Shown piece after piece: positions 10,541 through 23,867 of a DNA stretch of 64,000 nt (position 1 is the stretch's first letter; every line of letters begins with the position of its first letter). The position numbers and the translations under genes are program-made. This stretch comes from Sphingobium estronivorans (GTDB taxonomy: Bacteria; Pseudomonadota; Alphaproteobacteria; Sphingomonadales; Sphingomonadaceae), in assembly GCF_008692605.1 (NCBI RefSeq), contig NZ_LFCT01000008.1, positions 1-64,000 of the forward strand, read 5' to 3'. Below the pieces are notes generated by a model. The model made no database searches, was not told where the DNA came from, and saw only the letters and a list, made by a program, of their open reading frames with translations.

Positions 10541-10879
10541 TTACAGAGCGGTTTCGCCGGTTTCGCCGGTACGGATGCGCACCGCCTGCTCGACATCGAG
10601 GACGAAGATCTTGCCGTCGCCAATGGCACCCGAATTGGCCGCTGCCTGCGTGGCTTCCACGACGCGCGGCGCGAGGTCGTCGTCGCAGACCACCTCGATC
10701 TTGATCTTCGGAACCATGTTGGTCGAATATTCGGCGCCGCGATAGATTTCGGTCTGCCCCTTCTGGCGGCCGAAGCCCTTCACCTCGCTGACCGTCATGC
10801 CGGCGATGCCGAGCGAGGAAAGTGCCTCGCGGACATCGTCAAGCTTGAACGGCTTGATGATAGCCATGACAAGTTTCAT
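10541..10879 (-). CDS. glnK: P-II nitrogen regulatory protein GlnK
   Basis: This 112-residue PII trimer subunit begins at MKLVMAIIKPFK, the universal PII start, with gagggggg as ribosome site; an upstream GTG-type extension is rejected. Tyr51 in the T-loop (YRGAEYSTN) is the uridylylation target. The glnK-amtB order and sigma-54 promoter are the classic nitrogen-limitation arrangement. It reports 2-oxoglutarate/ATP/ADP and plugs AmtB when nitrogen returns. Confidence 0.97.
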   Translation of the reverse strand: MKLVMAIIKPFKLDDVREALSSLGIAGMTVSEVKGFGRQKGQTEIYRGAEYSTNMVPKIKIEVVCDDDLAPRVVEATQAAANSGAIGDGKIFVLDVEQAVRIRTGETGETAL

Positions 10880-10912
10880 GTCGCCCCCCTCTAATGGTGT
10901 GCAGCGACATCT

Positions 10913-10930
10913 CCGCAAGGGCCGTGCCAA
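10913..10930 (-). promoter_or_regulatory. Sigma-54 (RpoN) -24/-12 promoter of glnK-amtB
   Basis: The minus strand reads TTGGCACGGCCCTTGCGG, matching consensus TGGCAC-N5-TTGCW with ten bases between the invariant GG and GC. Transcription would start near 10901, about 20 bp before the glnK start codon. rpoN itself is encoded at 16012-17532. Confidence 0.85.
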
Positions 10931-11010
10931 TTTCGAAAAGGCGCGATGATACGGGGTTTTCCCACGGCAGCTCCTGCTGCGCCGCCGAAAAATTGGGCAG
11001 TGATCCTTGC

Positions 11011-11029
11011 CTGCCTAAAATTTAGGCAG
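11011..11029. promoter_or_regulatory. 19-bp palindrome upstream of the glnK promoter
   Basis: ctgcctaaaatttaggcag has 9-bp perfect arms around one central base. It is 80-115 bp upstream of the sigma-54 promoter, the usual distance for an NtrC enhancer site, and 12 bp past the end of the DUF924 gene. It does not match the NtrC consensus closely, so its role is open. The tiny loop argues against a terminator. Confidence 0.45.
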
Positions 11030-11040
11030 CGTCCGCTGGC

Positions 11041-11616
11041 TTACCAGCTGGCCCCCTGGCGGGCCGCCTCCTGTTCTTCCGGAAGCGTCGGACGGCCGAG
11101 CAAGGCGTTGCGGTGGGGGAACCGTCCGAAATGCATGATGGTCGCATGATGCTGCCGCGCAAAGTCCAGCGATTGCGCGTCGCCAGCGCCCTCGAACAAA
11201 GTGAGCGACAGTGTCTGGTCGTCCAGATTTTCGCTGTGCTGGAAGGGCATGTAGAAAAACAATCGCCCCGCGCCGCCGATCTGGATGTCATAGCCCTGGG
11301 CGATGGCGCCGCGTGCCACGTCCCGCGCCAGTTCGTCCGTCGCAAAGGCTCGGGCCGAATGGCGAAACATATTGCGTGGCAACTGGTCGAACAGCAGCAC
11401 CGCCGCCAAGGCGTCGTCGGCGCGTTCAAGGAAATCGACGGAGGGCAATGTGCGTTTTTCCGCCCACAAATGGCCGAACCGCGTCGCGCACTGTCGATCC
11501 AGCGCGGGGTCATGGCTCCACCAGCCCGCCTCGCCGACGCAATTGAACCAGAAATCCAGCAGCGCCGCGGCCCAGTCGGCCGTCACCGCATCATGACTGT
11601 CGGTCAACATGTTCAT
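11041..11616 (-). CDS. DUF924 family protein
   Basis: The 191-residue protein is a full-length DUF924 (PF06041) member, a soluble helical, TPR-like fold of unknown function. Family landmarks are DFWF near the start, the central LLFDQLPRNMFRHSARAFATD, and FYMPFQHSENLDDQ. The start at 11616 (MNMLTDSH) has a second Met two codons later. It lies upstream of glnK on the same strand but with about 110 bp of regulatory DNA between, so they are likely separate units. Confidence 0.88.
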   Translation of the reverse strand: MNMLTDSHDAVTADWAAALLDFWFNCVGEAGWWSHDPALDRQCATRFGHLWAEKRTLPSVDFLERADDALAAVLLFDQLPRNMFRHSARAFATDELARDVARGAIAQGYDIQIGGAGRLFFYMPFQHSENLDDQTLSLTLFEGAGDAQSLDFARQHHATIMHFGRFPHRNALLGRPTLPEEQEAARQGASW

Positions 11617-11671
11617 AACAGGGACAAAGATGGAAGCGTCGTCCGGTTCCTCAACCCACGGCGCGCGTGCC

Positions 11672-13114
11672 TCAGGTCGCCGTGCCGCCCACGGTCAGCC
11701 CCTCCATTAGCAGCGTCGGCTGGCCGACACCGGCCGGGACGCTTTGCCCTGCCTTGCCGCACATGCCGATGCCCTCGTCCAGCGCCCAGTCGTGGCCGAT
11801 GCCGACCACCTTGGTCAGCGCGGTCGGTCCATCGCCGATCAGCGTCGCGCCCTTGATCGGCTCGCCCAGCTTGCCATTCTCGACCTTGTACGCCTCGGTG
11901 CAGGAAAAGACGAACTTGCCCGACACGATATCGACCTGCCCGCCGCCGAAGCTCTTCGCGAAAATGCCCGACTTCATGCGCGACAGCAGTTCCTCCGGGT
12001 CGTCCTTGCCGCCCTTGATGAAAGTGTTGGTCATGCGCGGCATCGGCGCATGGGCATAGCTTTCGCGGCGGCCGTTGCCGGTCGGCTCGACGCCCATCAG
12101 CCGGGCGTTGAGGCGGTCCTGCATATAGCCCTTGAGGATGCCGTCCTCGATCAGCACATTCTCACGGGTCGGCGTCCCCTCGTCATCGATGGAGAGCGAG
12201 CCGCGCCGGCTCAGGATCGCGCCGTCATCGACCACGGTGACGCCGGGAGCCGCGACCCGCTCGCCGAGGCGGCCGGAGAAGGCGCTGGTGCCCTTGCGGT
12301 TGAAGTCGCCCTCAAGGCCGTGACCGATGGCTTCATGCACCAGCACGCCCGGCCAGCCCGGCCCCAGCAGCACGGTCATCTCGCCCGCGGGCGCGGCCAC
12401 CGAGCGCAGATTGACCCGCGCCTGTGCGAGTGCCTCGTCAATCGCCCGGTTCCAGATCGCGGGGTCCATCACCTGATCGTAGAGATAGCGTCCGCCGATG
12501 CCGAACACGCCGGTCTCGCGCCGACCGTTTTCCTCCAGGATGACGGAAACGTTGAGCCGCACCAGCGGGCGGATGTCGGTCGCGGTGAAGCCGTCGGCGC
12601 GCACGATCTCGACCACCGACCAGCTTCCGGCCAGGCTCACCGACACTTGCGCCACGCGCGGGTCGCGGGCGCGGGCGGCGGCGTCGATGGCGGCGCAGAG
12701 CGTGACCTTTTCGGCAAAGGGCACGATCTCCAGCGGATTGACGTCGGTGTAGAGGTGGCGGTTCGTATGCTGGGGCGGCGGGGCGGGCTGGCCCTTCGCC
12801 GGGTCAAGCAGCGTCAGTGTCTCGGCCGCGCGGCGGATCGCGGCTTCGCTGATGTCATTGGCATGGGCGAAGCCGGTCATCTCGCCCGATACGCCGCGCA
12901 GGCCGAAGCCCGCATCGGTCGAATAATCGGCGGTCTTCAGCCGACCGTCATCAAAGCCGAAACTCTCGCTCGCCCGATATTGCAGGTACAGCTCGCCATC
13001 GTCGCAGCTTTTGAGCGCTTCGGCGGTCAGGCGGCGCGCGCCATCGGGGTCGAGCAGGCCCGGGCGATAGAGCAGGCCACGGGCGTCAGTGAAGTGGGGA
13101 GCGGCATCGGTCAT
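11672..13114 (-). CDS. tldD: Metalloprotease TldD
   Basis: The 480-residue protein is TldD, the zinc protease subunit that with TldE/PmbA processes peptides such as microcins and degrades unfolded short proteins. The active-site motif is HEAIGHGLEGD in its middle, and the C-terminal half has the GRRESYAHAPMPRMTNT segment of the family. I chose the ATG at 13114 (MTDAAPHF) with gggcgg upstream instead of a TTG 12 codons earlier. No tldE is in the window. Confidence 0.95.
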   Translation of the reverse strand: MTDAAPHFTDARGLLYRPGLLDPDGARRLTAEALKSCDDGELYLQYRASESFGFDDGRLKTADYSTDAGFGLRGVSGEMTGFAHANDISEAAIRRAAETLTLLDPAKGQPAPPPQHTNRHLYTDVNPLEIVPFAEKVTLCAAIDAAARARDPRVAQVSVSLAGSWSVVEIVRADGFTATDIRPLVRLNVSVILEENGRRETGVFGIGGRYLYDQVMDPAIWNRAIDEALAQARVNLRSVAAPAGEMTVLLGPGWPGVLVHEAIGHGLEGDFNRKGTSAFSGRLGERVAAPGVTVVDDGAILSRRGSLSIDDEGTPTRENVLIEDGILKGYMQDRLNARLMGVEPTGNGRRESYAHAPMPRMTNTFIKGGKDDPEELLSRMKSGIFAKSFGGGQVDIVSGKFVFSCTEAYKVENGKLGEPIKGATLIGDGPTALTKVVGIGHDWALDEGIGMCGKAGQSVPAGVGQPTLLMEGLTVGGTAT

Positions 13115-13159
13115 GCCGCCCGATATAGGAGCGGCAGGCTGCAAGCCCAACCGATTTGT

Positions 13160-13387
13160 TTACAGGCTGGCGCCCGAGGAAATATCCGGCAGCCCCGCAA
13201 TTTCCGGCGTGTCGGCCGGCCCGCCCGCCAGCACGAAGCGGCGGTCGCAATAGCCGCAGTCGATATAGCCATGCTCGTCAATCTCAAGAAAGACGCGCGG
13301 ATGGCCGAGCGCGGCGGGGATTTCGCCCGATCCGTCGCAGGAGACGCGGGACTTGGTGACTCGGATGATTTCAGGCGGCTGGATCAT
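13160..13387 (-). CDS. CHCC-type zinc-finger domain protein (PF10276)
   Basis: This 75-residue protein carries a CHCC zinc site: one Cys in RVSCDGSGE, a His in ALGHPRVFLEID, and CGYC. The fold is shared with the NDUFS6 accessory subunit of mitochondrial complex I, which is why alphaproteobacteria keep short stand-alone versions. ATG at 13387 is the first start giving the domain alone; the open frame upstream overlaps tRNA-Val and is not coding. It lies 45 bp before tldD on the same strand. Confidence 0.85.
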   Translation of the reverse strand: MIQPPEIIRVTKSRVSCDGSGEIPAALGHPRVFLEIDEHGYIDCGYCDRRFVLAGGPADTPEIAGLPDISSGASL

Positions 13388-13440
13388 GGCGCCACCGATT
13401 AGCAGCGCTGACGGTGCGCTGCAATATCCCCGAAAGCCGG

Positions 13441-13614
13441 TTACATCAGCAACAGCGGCGGTCTTTTCTTGTGACACGGCTTTTTCGTCGCGACATCGAC
13501 GGCCTTGCTTGGCGCTTCCCAATCCAGGCAATCGCGGGCGGCGGCCAGCGAAAGCGGAGACAAGATCAACAAGAGGGGCGCTATCGTACCGCCGAAAAGG
13601 ACCGTGAGAGACAT
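13441..13614 (-). CDS. Possible small secreted protein
   Basis: A 57-codon frame encodes a plausible signal peptide (MSLTVLFGGTIAPLLLILSPLSLAAA) followed by about 30 residues with two cysteines and a basic tail. The ribosome-binding site is weak (gcgagg, 11 nt upstream). It fills the gap between the CHCC gene and tRNA-Val. No family is recognised, and it may be a chance frame. Confidence 0.35.
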   Translation of the reverse strand: MSLTVLFGGTIAPLLLILSPLSLAAARDCLDWEAPSKAVDVATKKPCHKKRPPLLLM

Positions 13615-13701
13615 GGGATCGGGTGCCTCGCAAAAGCCTGACGGGCGGGACCATAAACCATCGGCGCCGTCCGGCAAACAGCTTTCGGAAAATGGAGGGG
13701 A

Positions 13702-13777
13702 TGGTGGGCGATGACGGGCTCGAACCGCCGACATTCTCGGTGTAAACGAGACGCTCTACCAACTGAGCTAATCGCCC
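13702..13777 (-). tRNA. tRNA-Val (anticodon TAC)
   Basis: The acceptor stem gggcgat (13771-13777) pairs with atcgccc, the anticodon loop is TTTACAC, the T-arm reads GGTTCGAGCC and CCA is encoded (13702-13704). Confidence 0.95.
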
Positions 13778-13863
13778 GATGTCCATGCTGACCGCAAGGC
13801 CGTCGGTGCGCGCCTATCTACGGCAATCCGCCCGCTGGTCAAGCCGCCAAAAGGCGATATTCG

Positions 13864-14868
13864 TCATGCGCACAGGAAACGGCGGCTGGCGGAGAACCAG
13901 TGGCCCATTGCCTCGGCGGTATGATCGGCCAGCGCGATGAACACGCGGCGCCCATCATGCGGATCGGCGTGGCGCCGGACAAAGCCCTTTTCGGTGAGCG
14001 TGCGAATCCAGCGCAAGGCCGTGGTCGGCGGTACGGCGGACGCGATGCACAGGCTGGACACCGACACCCGCTCATGGTCCAGCCGCGCCGCCAGCAGGTC
14101 CAGCAGCATGTCCCAGGCGGGATCGGCGAACAGGTCGGCGGGCAGGAAATCATCGCGCAGCCGCCTCGCGCGCAGCAGGTCGCGCACCTGCGCGGCGTCG
14201 ATCTCCACGGCATCGGCATTTTTGTCCGCGCTGCCGATCGGTTCCAGCGCGGGCATGCCGATATAGTCGCTGGGCTCGTCTGAAATGCGCGGGCCAAGTT
14301 CGAAGGAGGGGGTGGCATGGCGGGGCCGCAGCGTCAGCGCCTCCAGCGTGCGGGCCAGGCGGCTCACCTCTTCGCTCAATTGCTGCAACCTGATGCCCTC
14401 GCTGTCCCGGTTCGCCTCATGGACGCTATGCGATTGCGCGCCGTTTGCGGCGGCGAGGAGGGCGGCGGCCAGATCGGCATGGGCGGGCATGCAGAGCAAC
14501 TGGGTGCGATCGCTGCGGATGCAGGCATAGGCAAGGTCGATGGTATCCAGCCCCGCCACGATGATGACCGGCATGTCATTCTGCATCGCCAGCGTTTCGA
14601 TCTGGACGAGCAGCCGCTCGACCATGGCATCCGGCGACGGACAGAAGCAAAGGATGACGTCGCAGCCGATCTGCACGTCCAGCCGCATCGACGCCTGATC
14701 CAGCGGCACCGCGCCCAGCAGGCGCAGGCCCGCTGCCCGGCTCAATGTTTCGGCATCGTCGAGATAGACGTCATCGGCCAGGATCAGCAGGCCTGGCCGC
14801 TCGTCCTTCGCGCCGAAGGGCTGATCCAGAAAGGCGCCGAAGCCGATATCCGATTGATCCGTTCCCAT
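13864..14868 (-). CDS. Winged-helix (MarR-type) regulator with a long N-terminal domain
   Basis: The 334-residue protein ends in a winged helix-turn-helix: residues from about 245 on contain the MarR-like run VSSLCIASAVPPTTALRWIRTLTEKGFVRRHADPHDGRRVFIALAD. The first 160 residues look like an alpha/beta receiver-type fold (LLILADDVYLDDAETL...VIIVAGLDT) and residues 150-180 are a short coiled coil. The ATG at 14868 was chosen because agggag lies 6 nt upstream; another Met is two codons earlier. A cluster of CCGAAATGG dyads upstream may be its own operator. The ligand is unknown. Confidence 0.75.
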   Translation of the reverse strand: MGTDQSDIGFGAFLDQPFGAKDERPGLLILADDVYLDDAETLSRAAGLRLLGAVPLDQASMRLDVQIGCDVILCFCPSPDAMVERLLVQIETLAMQNDMPVIIVAGLDTIDLAYACIRSDRTQLLCMPAHADLAAALLAAANGAQSHSVHEANRDSEGIRLQQLSEEVSRLARTLEALTLRPRHATPSFELGPRISDEPSDYIGMPALEPIGSADKNADAVEIDAAQVRDLLRARRLRDDFLPADLFADPAWDMLLDLLAARLDHERVSVSSLCIASAVPPTTALRWIRTLTEKGFVRRHADPHDGRRVFIALADHTAEAMGHWFSASRRFLCA

Positions 14869-14930
14869 GCCCATCTCCCTGTGTTGGCCGCAGCTTATCG
14901 CAAAGGCGCCATTACGCAGCCAAACCCTTC

Positions 14931-15060
14931 TCCGATATGGAGAATTTAGCGCCGAACGACAGATTTCCAGCCTGCGTTTCGCAGGGCTGCCGTAGCGGAA
15001 CACCGAAATGGAGCGTCCTTGACCGCCGAAATGGCGGAATCGGACTGCATCCGAAATGGA
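14931..15060. promoter_or_regulatory. Cluster of CCGAAATGG dyads upstream of the winged-helix gene
   Basis: CCGAAATGG occurs at 15003-15011, 15026-15034 and 15051-15059, with a variant CCGATATGG at 14932-14940. Most copies are flanked by one more complementary base (tCC...GGa, gCC...GGc), so each is a small inverted repeat. Spacings of 23 and 25 bp put three copies on one face of the helix. They lie 60-190 bp upstream of the regulator start. Confidence 0.55.
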
Positions 15061-15107
15061 TCAAGTTTTGCGTGATCCAGCCGCTTTTCTCGAATCTCAG
15101 GCCGGTT

Positions 15108-15959
15108 TCAGACCGCCGTGCGTCGGGCAAAGTCGATATAGAGCGCGCGCAGCCGCCTCGCGACCGGGCCCGGCGTGCCGTCGCCGATGGTCTGGTCGTC
15201 GATGGCCGCCACGGACTGGCAGAGGGTCGAGGCGCTGGTGATGAAGGCTTCGTTCGCCGTGAGCGCTTCCGCGACGGTGAAGGGGCGGCGGATGACAGCG
15301 ATGCCGCTTTCCTCCGCCAGCGCGCCCAGCGCCGCGCCGGTGCAGCCCGCCAGCACCGCATGGCTATAGGGCCGGGTGACGATGCCCTCGTCCGTGACGA
15401 TGAAGGCGGTGGAGGAGGCGCCCTCGGTCACGAAGCCGTCCTCGACCATCCAGGCTTCCTGGGCGCCCGCGTCGGCGGCGGCGCGTTTGGCCATGGCCTG
15501 GGCCAGCAATCCGACGCTCTTGATGTCGCGTCGCGCCCAGCGCAGATCGGGCATGGTCGCCACCTTTATGCCCTTGCGCACGGCGGGCACGTCCAGAAAG
15601 GGCTTGGCCTGGGTGAACATCACCAGCGTCGGCTGGATGCCGGGCGAGGGCAGGAAGTCGCGGGTCGCATCGGCGCCGCGCGTGATCTGAAGGTAGACCA
15701 GCCCCTCGCTCAGCGCGTTGCGGACCACCAGTTCCTTCTGCGCCGCCTCAATCTCCGCAAGAGAGAGCGGCAGGGCAATGCCGATCGCGCCGGTCGACCG
15801 TTCCAGCCGGGCGAGATGGGAGGCGCTGTCGACCAGCTTGCCGTCGATCACCGCCGCGACCTCATAAATGCCATCCGCGAACAGGAAGCCGCGATCCAGC
15901 ACGGAAATCTGGGCTTGGTCCAGCGGCACGAAGCGGCCGTTCAGATAGGCGACGGACAT
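15108..15959 (-). CDS. dat: D-amino-acid transaminase (class IV PLP aminotransferase)
   Basis: The 283-residue enzyme is a fold-type IV PLP aminotransferase. Key landmarks are the D-AAT-like start LNGRFVPLDQAQISVLDRGFLFADGIYEV, the PLP lysine in RRDIKSVGLL near residue 147, the catalytic glutamate region VTEGASSTAFIV, and the phosphate-binding CxSAST-like FITSASTLC. The RGFLFADGIYE pattern favours D-alanine transaminase, providing D-Glu/D-Ala for peptidoglycan, over branched-chain enzymes, but this subgroup call is moderate. Confidence 0.85.
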   Translation of the reverse strand: MSVAYLNGRFVPLDQAQISVLDRGFLFADGIYEVAAVIDGKLVDSASHLARLERSTGAIGIALPLSLAEIEAAQKELVVRNALSEGLVYLQITRGADATRDFLPSPGIQPTLVMFTQAKPFLDVPAVRKGIKVATMPDLRWARRDIKSVGLLAQAMAKRAAADAGAQEAWMVEDGFVTEGASSTAFIVTDEGIVTRPYSHAVLAGCTGAALGALAEESGIAVIRRPFTVAEALTANEAFITSASTLCQSVAAIDDQTIGDGTPGPVARRLRALYIDFARRTAV

Positions 15960-16011
15960 GATGCGATCCCTTGCTATGAAGCGGGCCGTCTGGCTTCACG
16001 GGGCTTCGGGG

Positions 16012-17532
16012 TCAAGCCGCTTGCCCGCGCAACGCCTTCTGCCGCCGCCGCTGCACGGAGGAGCCGATGCCCATCGATTCCCGATATTTGGCGACGGTGC
16101 GCCGGGCAATGTCCATGCCCTTGGCGCGCAGCAGGTCGACCAGCGTGTCGTCGGACAGGATCGCATCGGGCGTCTCGGCGCCGATCAGCGCCTTGATATG
16201 ACTCTTCACCGCCTCGGCCGACACTGCCCCGTCGCCGCCCGCTGCCGCGACGCCGCTGGTGAAGAAATATTTGAGTTCATAAAGGCCGCGCGGGCAGGAC
16301 AGATATTTGTTCGACGTCACCCGGCTGACGGTCGATTCGTGCATCTGGATCGCGTCGGCCACCGCCTTCAGGGTCAAGGGTTTCAGATATTCCACCCCCT
16401 TGCGGAAGAAATCCTCCTGCTGGCGGATGATCTCGCTGGCGACCTTGATGATGGTCTTCTGCCGCTGGTCGAGTGCCTTCACCAGCCAGTTGGCGCTGGC
16501 CAGACAATCCGCCAACCAGGCTTTGGATGTCTTGTCCTGTGGGCCGGAAGCCAGTTCGACATAATAGCTGCGGTTGACCAGCAGGCGGGGCAGGGTGGCG
16601 CTGTTGATCTCGATCGCCCAGCCCTCGCGCGTGGCCTGCACGAACAGGTCGGGCGTCACCGGCGCGGTGCTGTCAGGGGAAAAGCGCAGCCCGGGCTTGG
16701 GATCATAGCCGCGCAGCTCGCGGATCATGTCCGCCATATCCTCCTCGTCCACGCCGCAGATCCGGCGCAGCTGGGGCAGGGCGCCCCGGGCGAGCAGGTC
16801 GAGATTGGCGAGCAGTTTCGCCATGCAGGGATCGTAGCGATCGGCGTCCTTCGCCTGCAGCGCCAGACATTCCGCCAGCGACCGCGCGCCCACGCCGCTG
16901 GGGTCGAAGCTGTGAATTACACCCAGCACATGCTCGACCCTCTGGAGCGGCACGCCCAGCGCATGGGCGGTCTCCAGCAGATTGGCCTCCAGATAGCCCG
17001 CTTCGCTGATCTGCCCGATCAACTGGGTCGCGATGAGCAGGTCCATGCCTGTCAGTGCGGCGCGGGCCTGATTCATCAGATGTTCCTGCAACCCCTGTTC
17101 GGGATTGGCGAAACTGTCGAAATCGGGCGCTTCGCCGCTGCCGGAGGAAAACAGGTCCATGCCGCTCGACCCGCCCGCAGGCCCCGCCATCCGGTCGCCC
17201 GGTCCATTGTCGATGAAGGTTTCCGCGCCATAATCGACGTCGAGTGGCGAATCCGCGCCGCCCAGCCCCTGCCCGATCAACTGGTCGCTTGCGCCGACCT
17301 CCGCCGCGACGGCGTGGGCCTCCACGTCCCGGTCGATGCCGTCGGCGGCGGGCGGCGCGACATCCTCGGCAGGACCGCCGGTTTCGAGCAGCGGATTCTT
17401 TTCCAGCTCGCCCGCAACAAAAGCCTCGATTTCCAGATTGGAGAGCGCCAGCAGCTTGATCGCCTGCTGAAGCTGCGGCGTCATGACGAGCGACTGGCTC
17501 TGCCGCAGGTCGAGGCGGGGTGCGAGCGCCAT
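16012..17532 (-). CDS. rpoN: RNA polymerase sigma-54 factor RpoN
   Basis: The 506-residue sigma factor has the Gln-rich activator-interaction region I at its start (RQSQSLVMTPQLQQAIKLL), an acidic variable region II (about 50-130), the core-binding domain, and the C-terminal RpoN box ARRTVAKYRESMGI that contacts the -24 element. It follows lptB by 51 bp, the conserved lptB-rpoN order. Its product probably drives glnK-amtB at 10913. Confidence 0.97.
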   Translation of the reverse strand: MALAPRLDLRQSQSLVMTPQLQQAIKLLALSNLEIEAFVAGELEKNPLLETGGPAEDVAPPAADGIDRDVEAHAVAAEVGASDQLIGQGLGGADSPLDVDYGAETFIDNGPGDRMAGPAGGSSGMDLFSSGSGEAPDFDSFANPEQGLQEHLMNQARAALTGMDLLIATQLIGQISEAGYLEANLLETAHALGVPLQRVEHVLGVIHSFDPSGVGARSLAECLALQAKDADRYDPCMAKLLANLDLLARGALPQLRRICGVDEEDMADMIRELRGYDPKPGLRFSPDSTAPVTPDLFVQATREGWAIEINSATLPRLLVNRSYYVELASGPQDKTSKAWLADCLASANWLVKALDQRQKTIIKVASEIIRQQEDFFRKGVEYLKPLTLKAVADAIQMHESTVSRVTSNKYLSCPRGLYELKYFFTSGVAAAGGDGAVSAEAVKSHIKALIGAETPDAILSDDTLVDLLRAKGMDIARRTVAKYRESMGIGSSVQRRRQKALRGQAA

Positions 17533-17583
17533 CAGCCGCTGCCCTTGCCGTCAAAACGGGGAAAGGGCCACGTGCCGGTCATG

Positions 17584-18369
17584 CTAGAGCGAGAAATTCT
17601 CGCCCAGATAGAGCCGTCGCACATCGGCATTGGCCACCAGTTCGGTCGGGCTGCCCGCGAACAGCACCTTGCCGTCATAGATGATGCAGGCGCGGTCGAC
17701 GATTTCCAGCGTCTCGCGGACATTATGGTCGGTGATCAGAACGCCGATGCCGCGCGTCTTCAACTGCTTCACCAGATCGCGAATATCCGCGATGGAGAGC
17801 GGATCGATGCCGGCAAAGGGCTCGTCCAGCAGCACGATGGAGGGATTGGCCGCCAGCGCGCGGGCGATTTCGCAGCGGCGGCGCTCGCCGCCCGACAGCG
17901 CCATGGCCGAGGAATCGCGCAGGCGCGTCAGGCCGAACTCGCCCAGCAACTGCTCCAGCCGCGCGGCGCGCGCCTCCTTGTCGGGTTCGGCCAGTTCCAG
18001 CACCGCGCTGATATTCTGGGAGACGGTGAGGCCCCGGAAGATCGAGGTTTCCTGCGGCAGATAGCCCAGGCCCAGGATCGAGCGCCGATACATGGGCAGC
18101 CCGGTGATGTCCTGCCCGTCGAGGACGATGCGGCCATGGTCGGGCCGCACCAGCCCCATGACCGAATAGAAGCAGGTCGTCTTGCCCGCGCCATTGGGAC
18201 CGAGCAGACCGACCACCTCGCCCTTGCCGACGGTGAGCGACACATCGGCCAGCACAACGCGCTTGTCATAGCTTTTGGCGATGGAGATGACGGACAGGCC
18301 CTCCCCCACCTCATGCGGGGCAAGGGGCGATGCCGGGGTTGTCTTGTCCTGCATCATCACGTCGTCCAT
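17584..18369 (-). CDS. lptB: LPS export ABC transporter ATPase LptB
   Basis: This 261-residue ATPase powers LptFG extraction of lipopolysaccharide from the inner membrane. Walker A is GPNGAGKTT, the signature LSGGERRRCEIARALA, and Walker B SIVLLDEPFAGIDP, all with LptB-type spacing. The ATG at 18369 has aagga 7 nt upstream; a GTG just before it is the alternative. An N-terminal extension of about 30 residues precedes the ABC domain. lptA/lptC, often upstream, are not here: tRNA-Leu is. Confidence 0.95.
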   Translation of the reverse strand: MDDVMMQDKTTPASPLAPHEVGEGLSVISIAKSYDKRVVLADVSLTVGKGEVVGLLGPNGAGKTTCFYSVMGLVRPDHGRIVLDGQDITGLPMYRRSILGLGYLPQETSIFRGLTVSQNISAVLELAEPDKEARAARLEQLLGEFGLTRLRDSSAMALSGGERRRCEIARALAANPSIVLLDEPFAGIDPLSIADIRDLVKQLKTRGIGVLITDHNVRETLEIVDRACIIYDGKVLFAGSPTELVANADVRRLYLGENFSL

Positions 18370-18601
18370 CACATCATCCTTGCTGCCGGATGGTTAATCA
18401 CGGGGCTGTGCCCTGTCCCCGCGCGGCAATTGGCAAGCTTTGTGCATGGGATTGCCGCCGGGGCAAGGGGAAAATGGTCTTTGCCGGTCCTTAAGGCCAT
18501 GAACCGCGGCAAGATTGGGACTGGCCCGCCCGCTTTCAATGTCGATTGTCAGCCAAAACAGGCCTGCCCGAAGGCAAGGATCATCCCGATGGTTTGAAAA
18601 A

Positions 18602-18688
18602 TGGTGCGGTCGAGAAGACTCGAACTTCCACGGCCTTTCGGCCACAACGACCTCAACGTTGCGCGTCTACCAATTCCGCCACGACCGC
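18602..18688 (-). tRNA. tRNA-Leu (anticodon GAG)
   Basis: A class II tRNA with a long variable arm; acceptor gcggtcg (18682-18688) pairs with cgaccgc, the anticodon loop is TTGAGGT, and CCA is encoded at 18602-18604. Confidence 0.95.
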
Positions 18689-18824
18689 ACATCAACAGGG
18701 AAACCGGCGTGGCCGGTGCCTTGGTAGGAGGCGGCCCTTAGCAAAGGCTATTTGGTCATGCAACAACCTATCTGCATCTGCGTTATTTTGGGTGGACAAC
18801 AAATGGTGAGGGAAGGGTCATCCC

Positions 18825-19301
18825 ATGTCTGCCCGCTTCTGGTTATTTTCCTCCGCTTGCGCGGGGGCGGCGCTGATCGGCGGCTATGGATTGGGTCTTT
18901 ACGTCACCACGCCCCCCAGAGCGGCACTGGAAACGCCGTTGCCGCAAGCAGCGGTGGCGCAAGGCGCGCCCGATGATTCGGCGAGCCTGGCCGGTCCCGC
19001 CGTCATCGATTGCAAAGGCTGCGGGCCGACACTGGCCGACCGGCAAATGGCTGCGGATAGGGCGGGCTGGGACGGCATGAGCGATCCGGTGGTCCGCGAT
19101 TATGCGGAGCAGGACGAAGCGATTCCGGTGGACGAAGGCGAATCCCCGCCGCCGGTCACGGCACGGACACTGCCCGCGGCGGTCGAACGCTTCGCGGCCG
19201 ACGAGAGCGAGGATCGTCGGGAGCCGGTCAGGATAGCCCAGGTCCAGAACAGCAAAACGCCCGCCGAGGAAGCCCCGGCGGACGCTGCTTGGTCTTATTG
19301 A
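18825..19301 (+). CDS. Hypothetical membrane-anchored protein
   Basis: The 158-residue product has one N-terminal hydrophobic segment (about 5-27), then a low-complexity, Ala/Pro/Glu-rich extracytoplasmic region. A CKGCGPTLADRQMAADRAGWDGMSDPVVRDY block near residues 63-93 is the only part that looks folded and conserved. Its C-terminus lies 9 bp from the convergent end of gltB. No named family is recognised. Confidence 0.6.
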   Translation: MSARFWLFSSACAGAALIGGYGLGLYVTTPPRAALETPLPQAAVAQGAPDDSASLAGPAVIDCKGCGPTLADRQMAADRAGWDGMSDPVVRDYAEQDEAIPVDEGESPPPVTARTLPAAVERFAADESEDRREPVRIAQVQNSKTPAEEAPADAAWSY

Positions 19302-19310
19302 TCCGTCCGC

Positions 19311-23849
<4,539 letters not shown>

Positions 23850-23867
23850 CAATGCCTCCTCGTCGTT

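Noticed and set aside
15958..18597. An 879-codon open frame antisense to rpoN and lptB
   Set aside because: Same shadow effect; rpoN and lptB have all family motifs.
18394..18645. 83-codon minus-strand frame overlapping tRNA-Leu
   Set aside because: It runs through the tRNA gene and lacks a ribosome-binding site.
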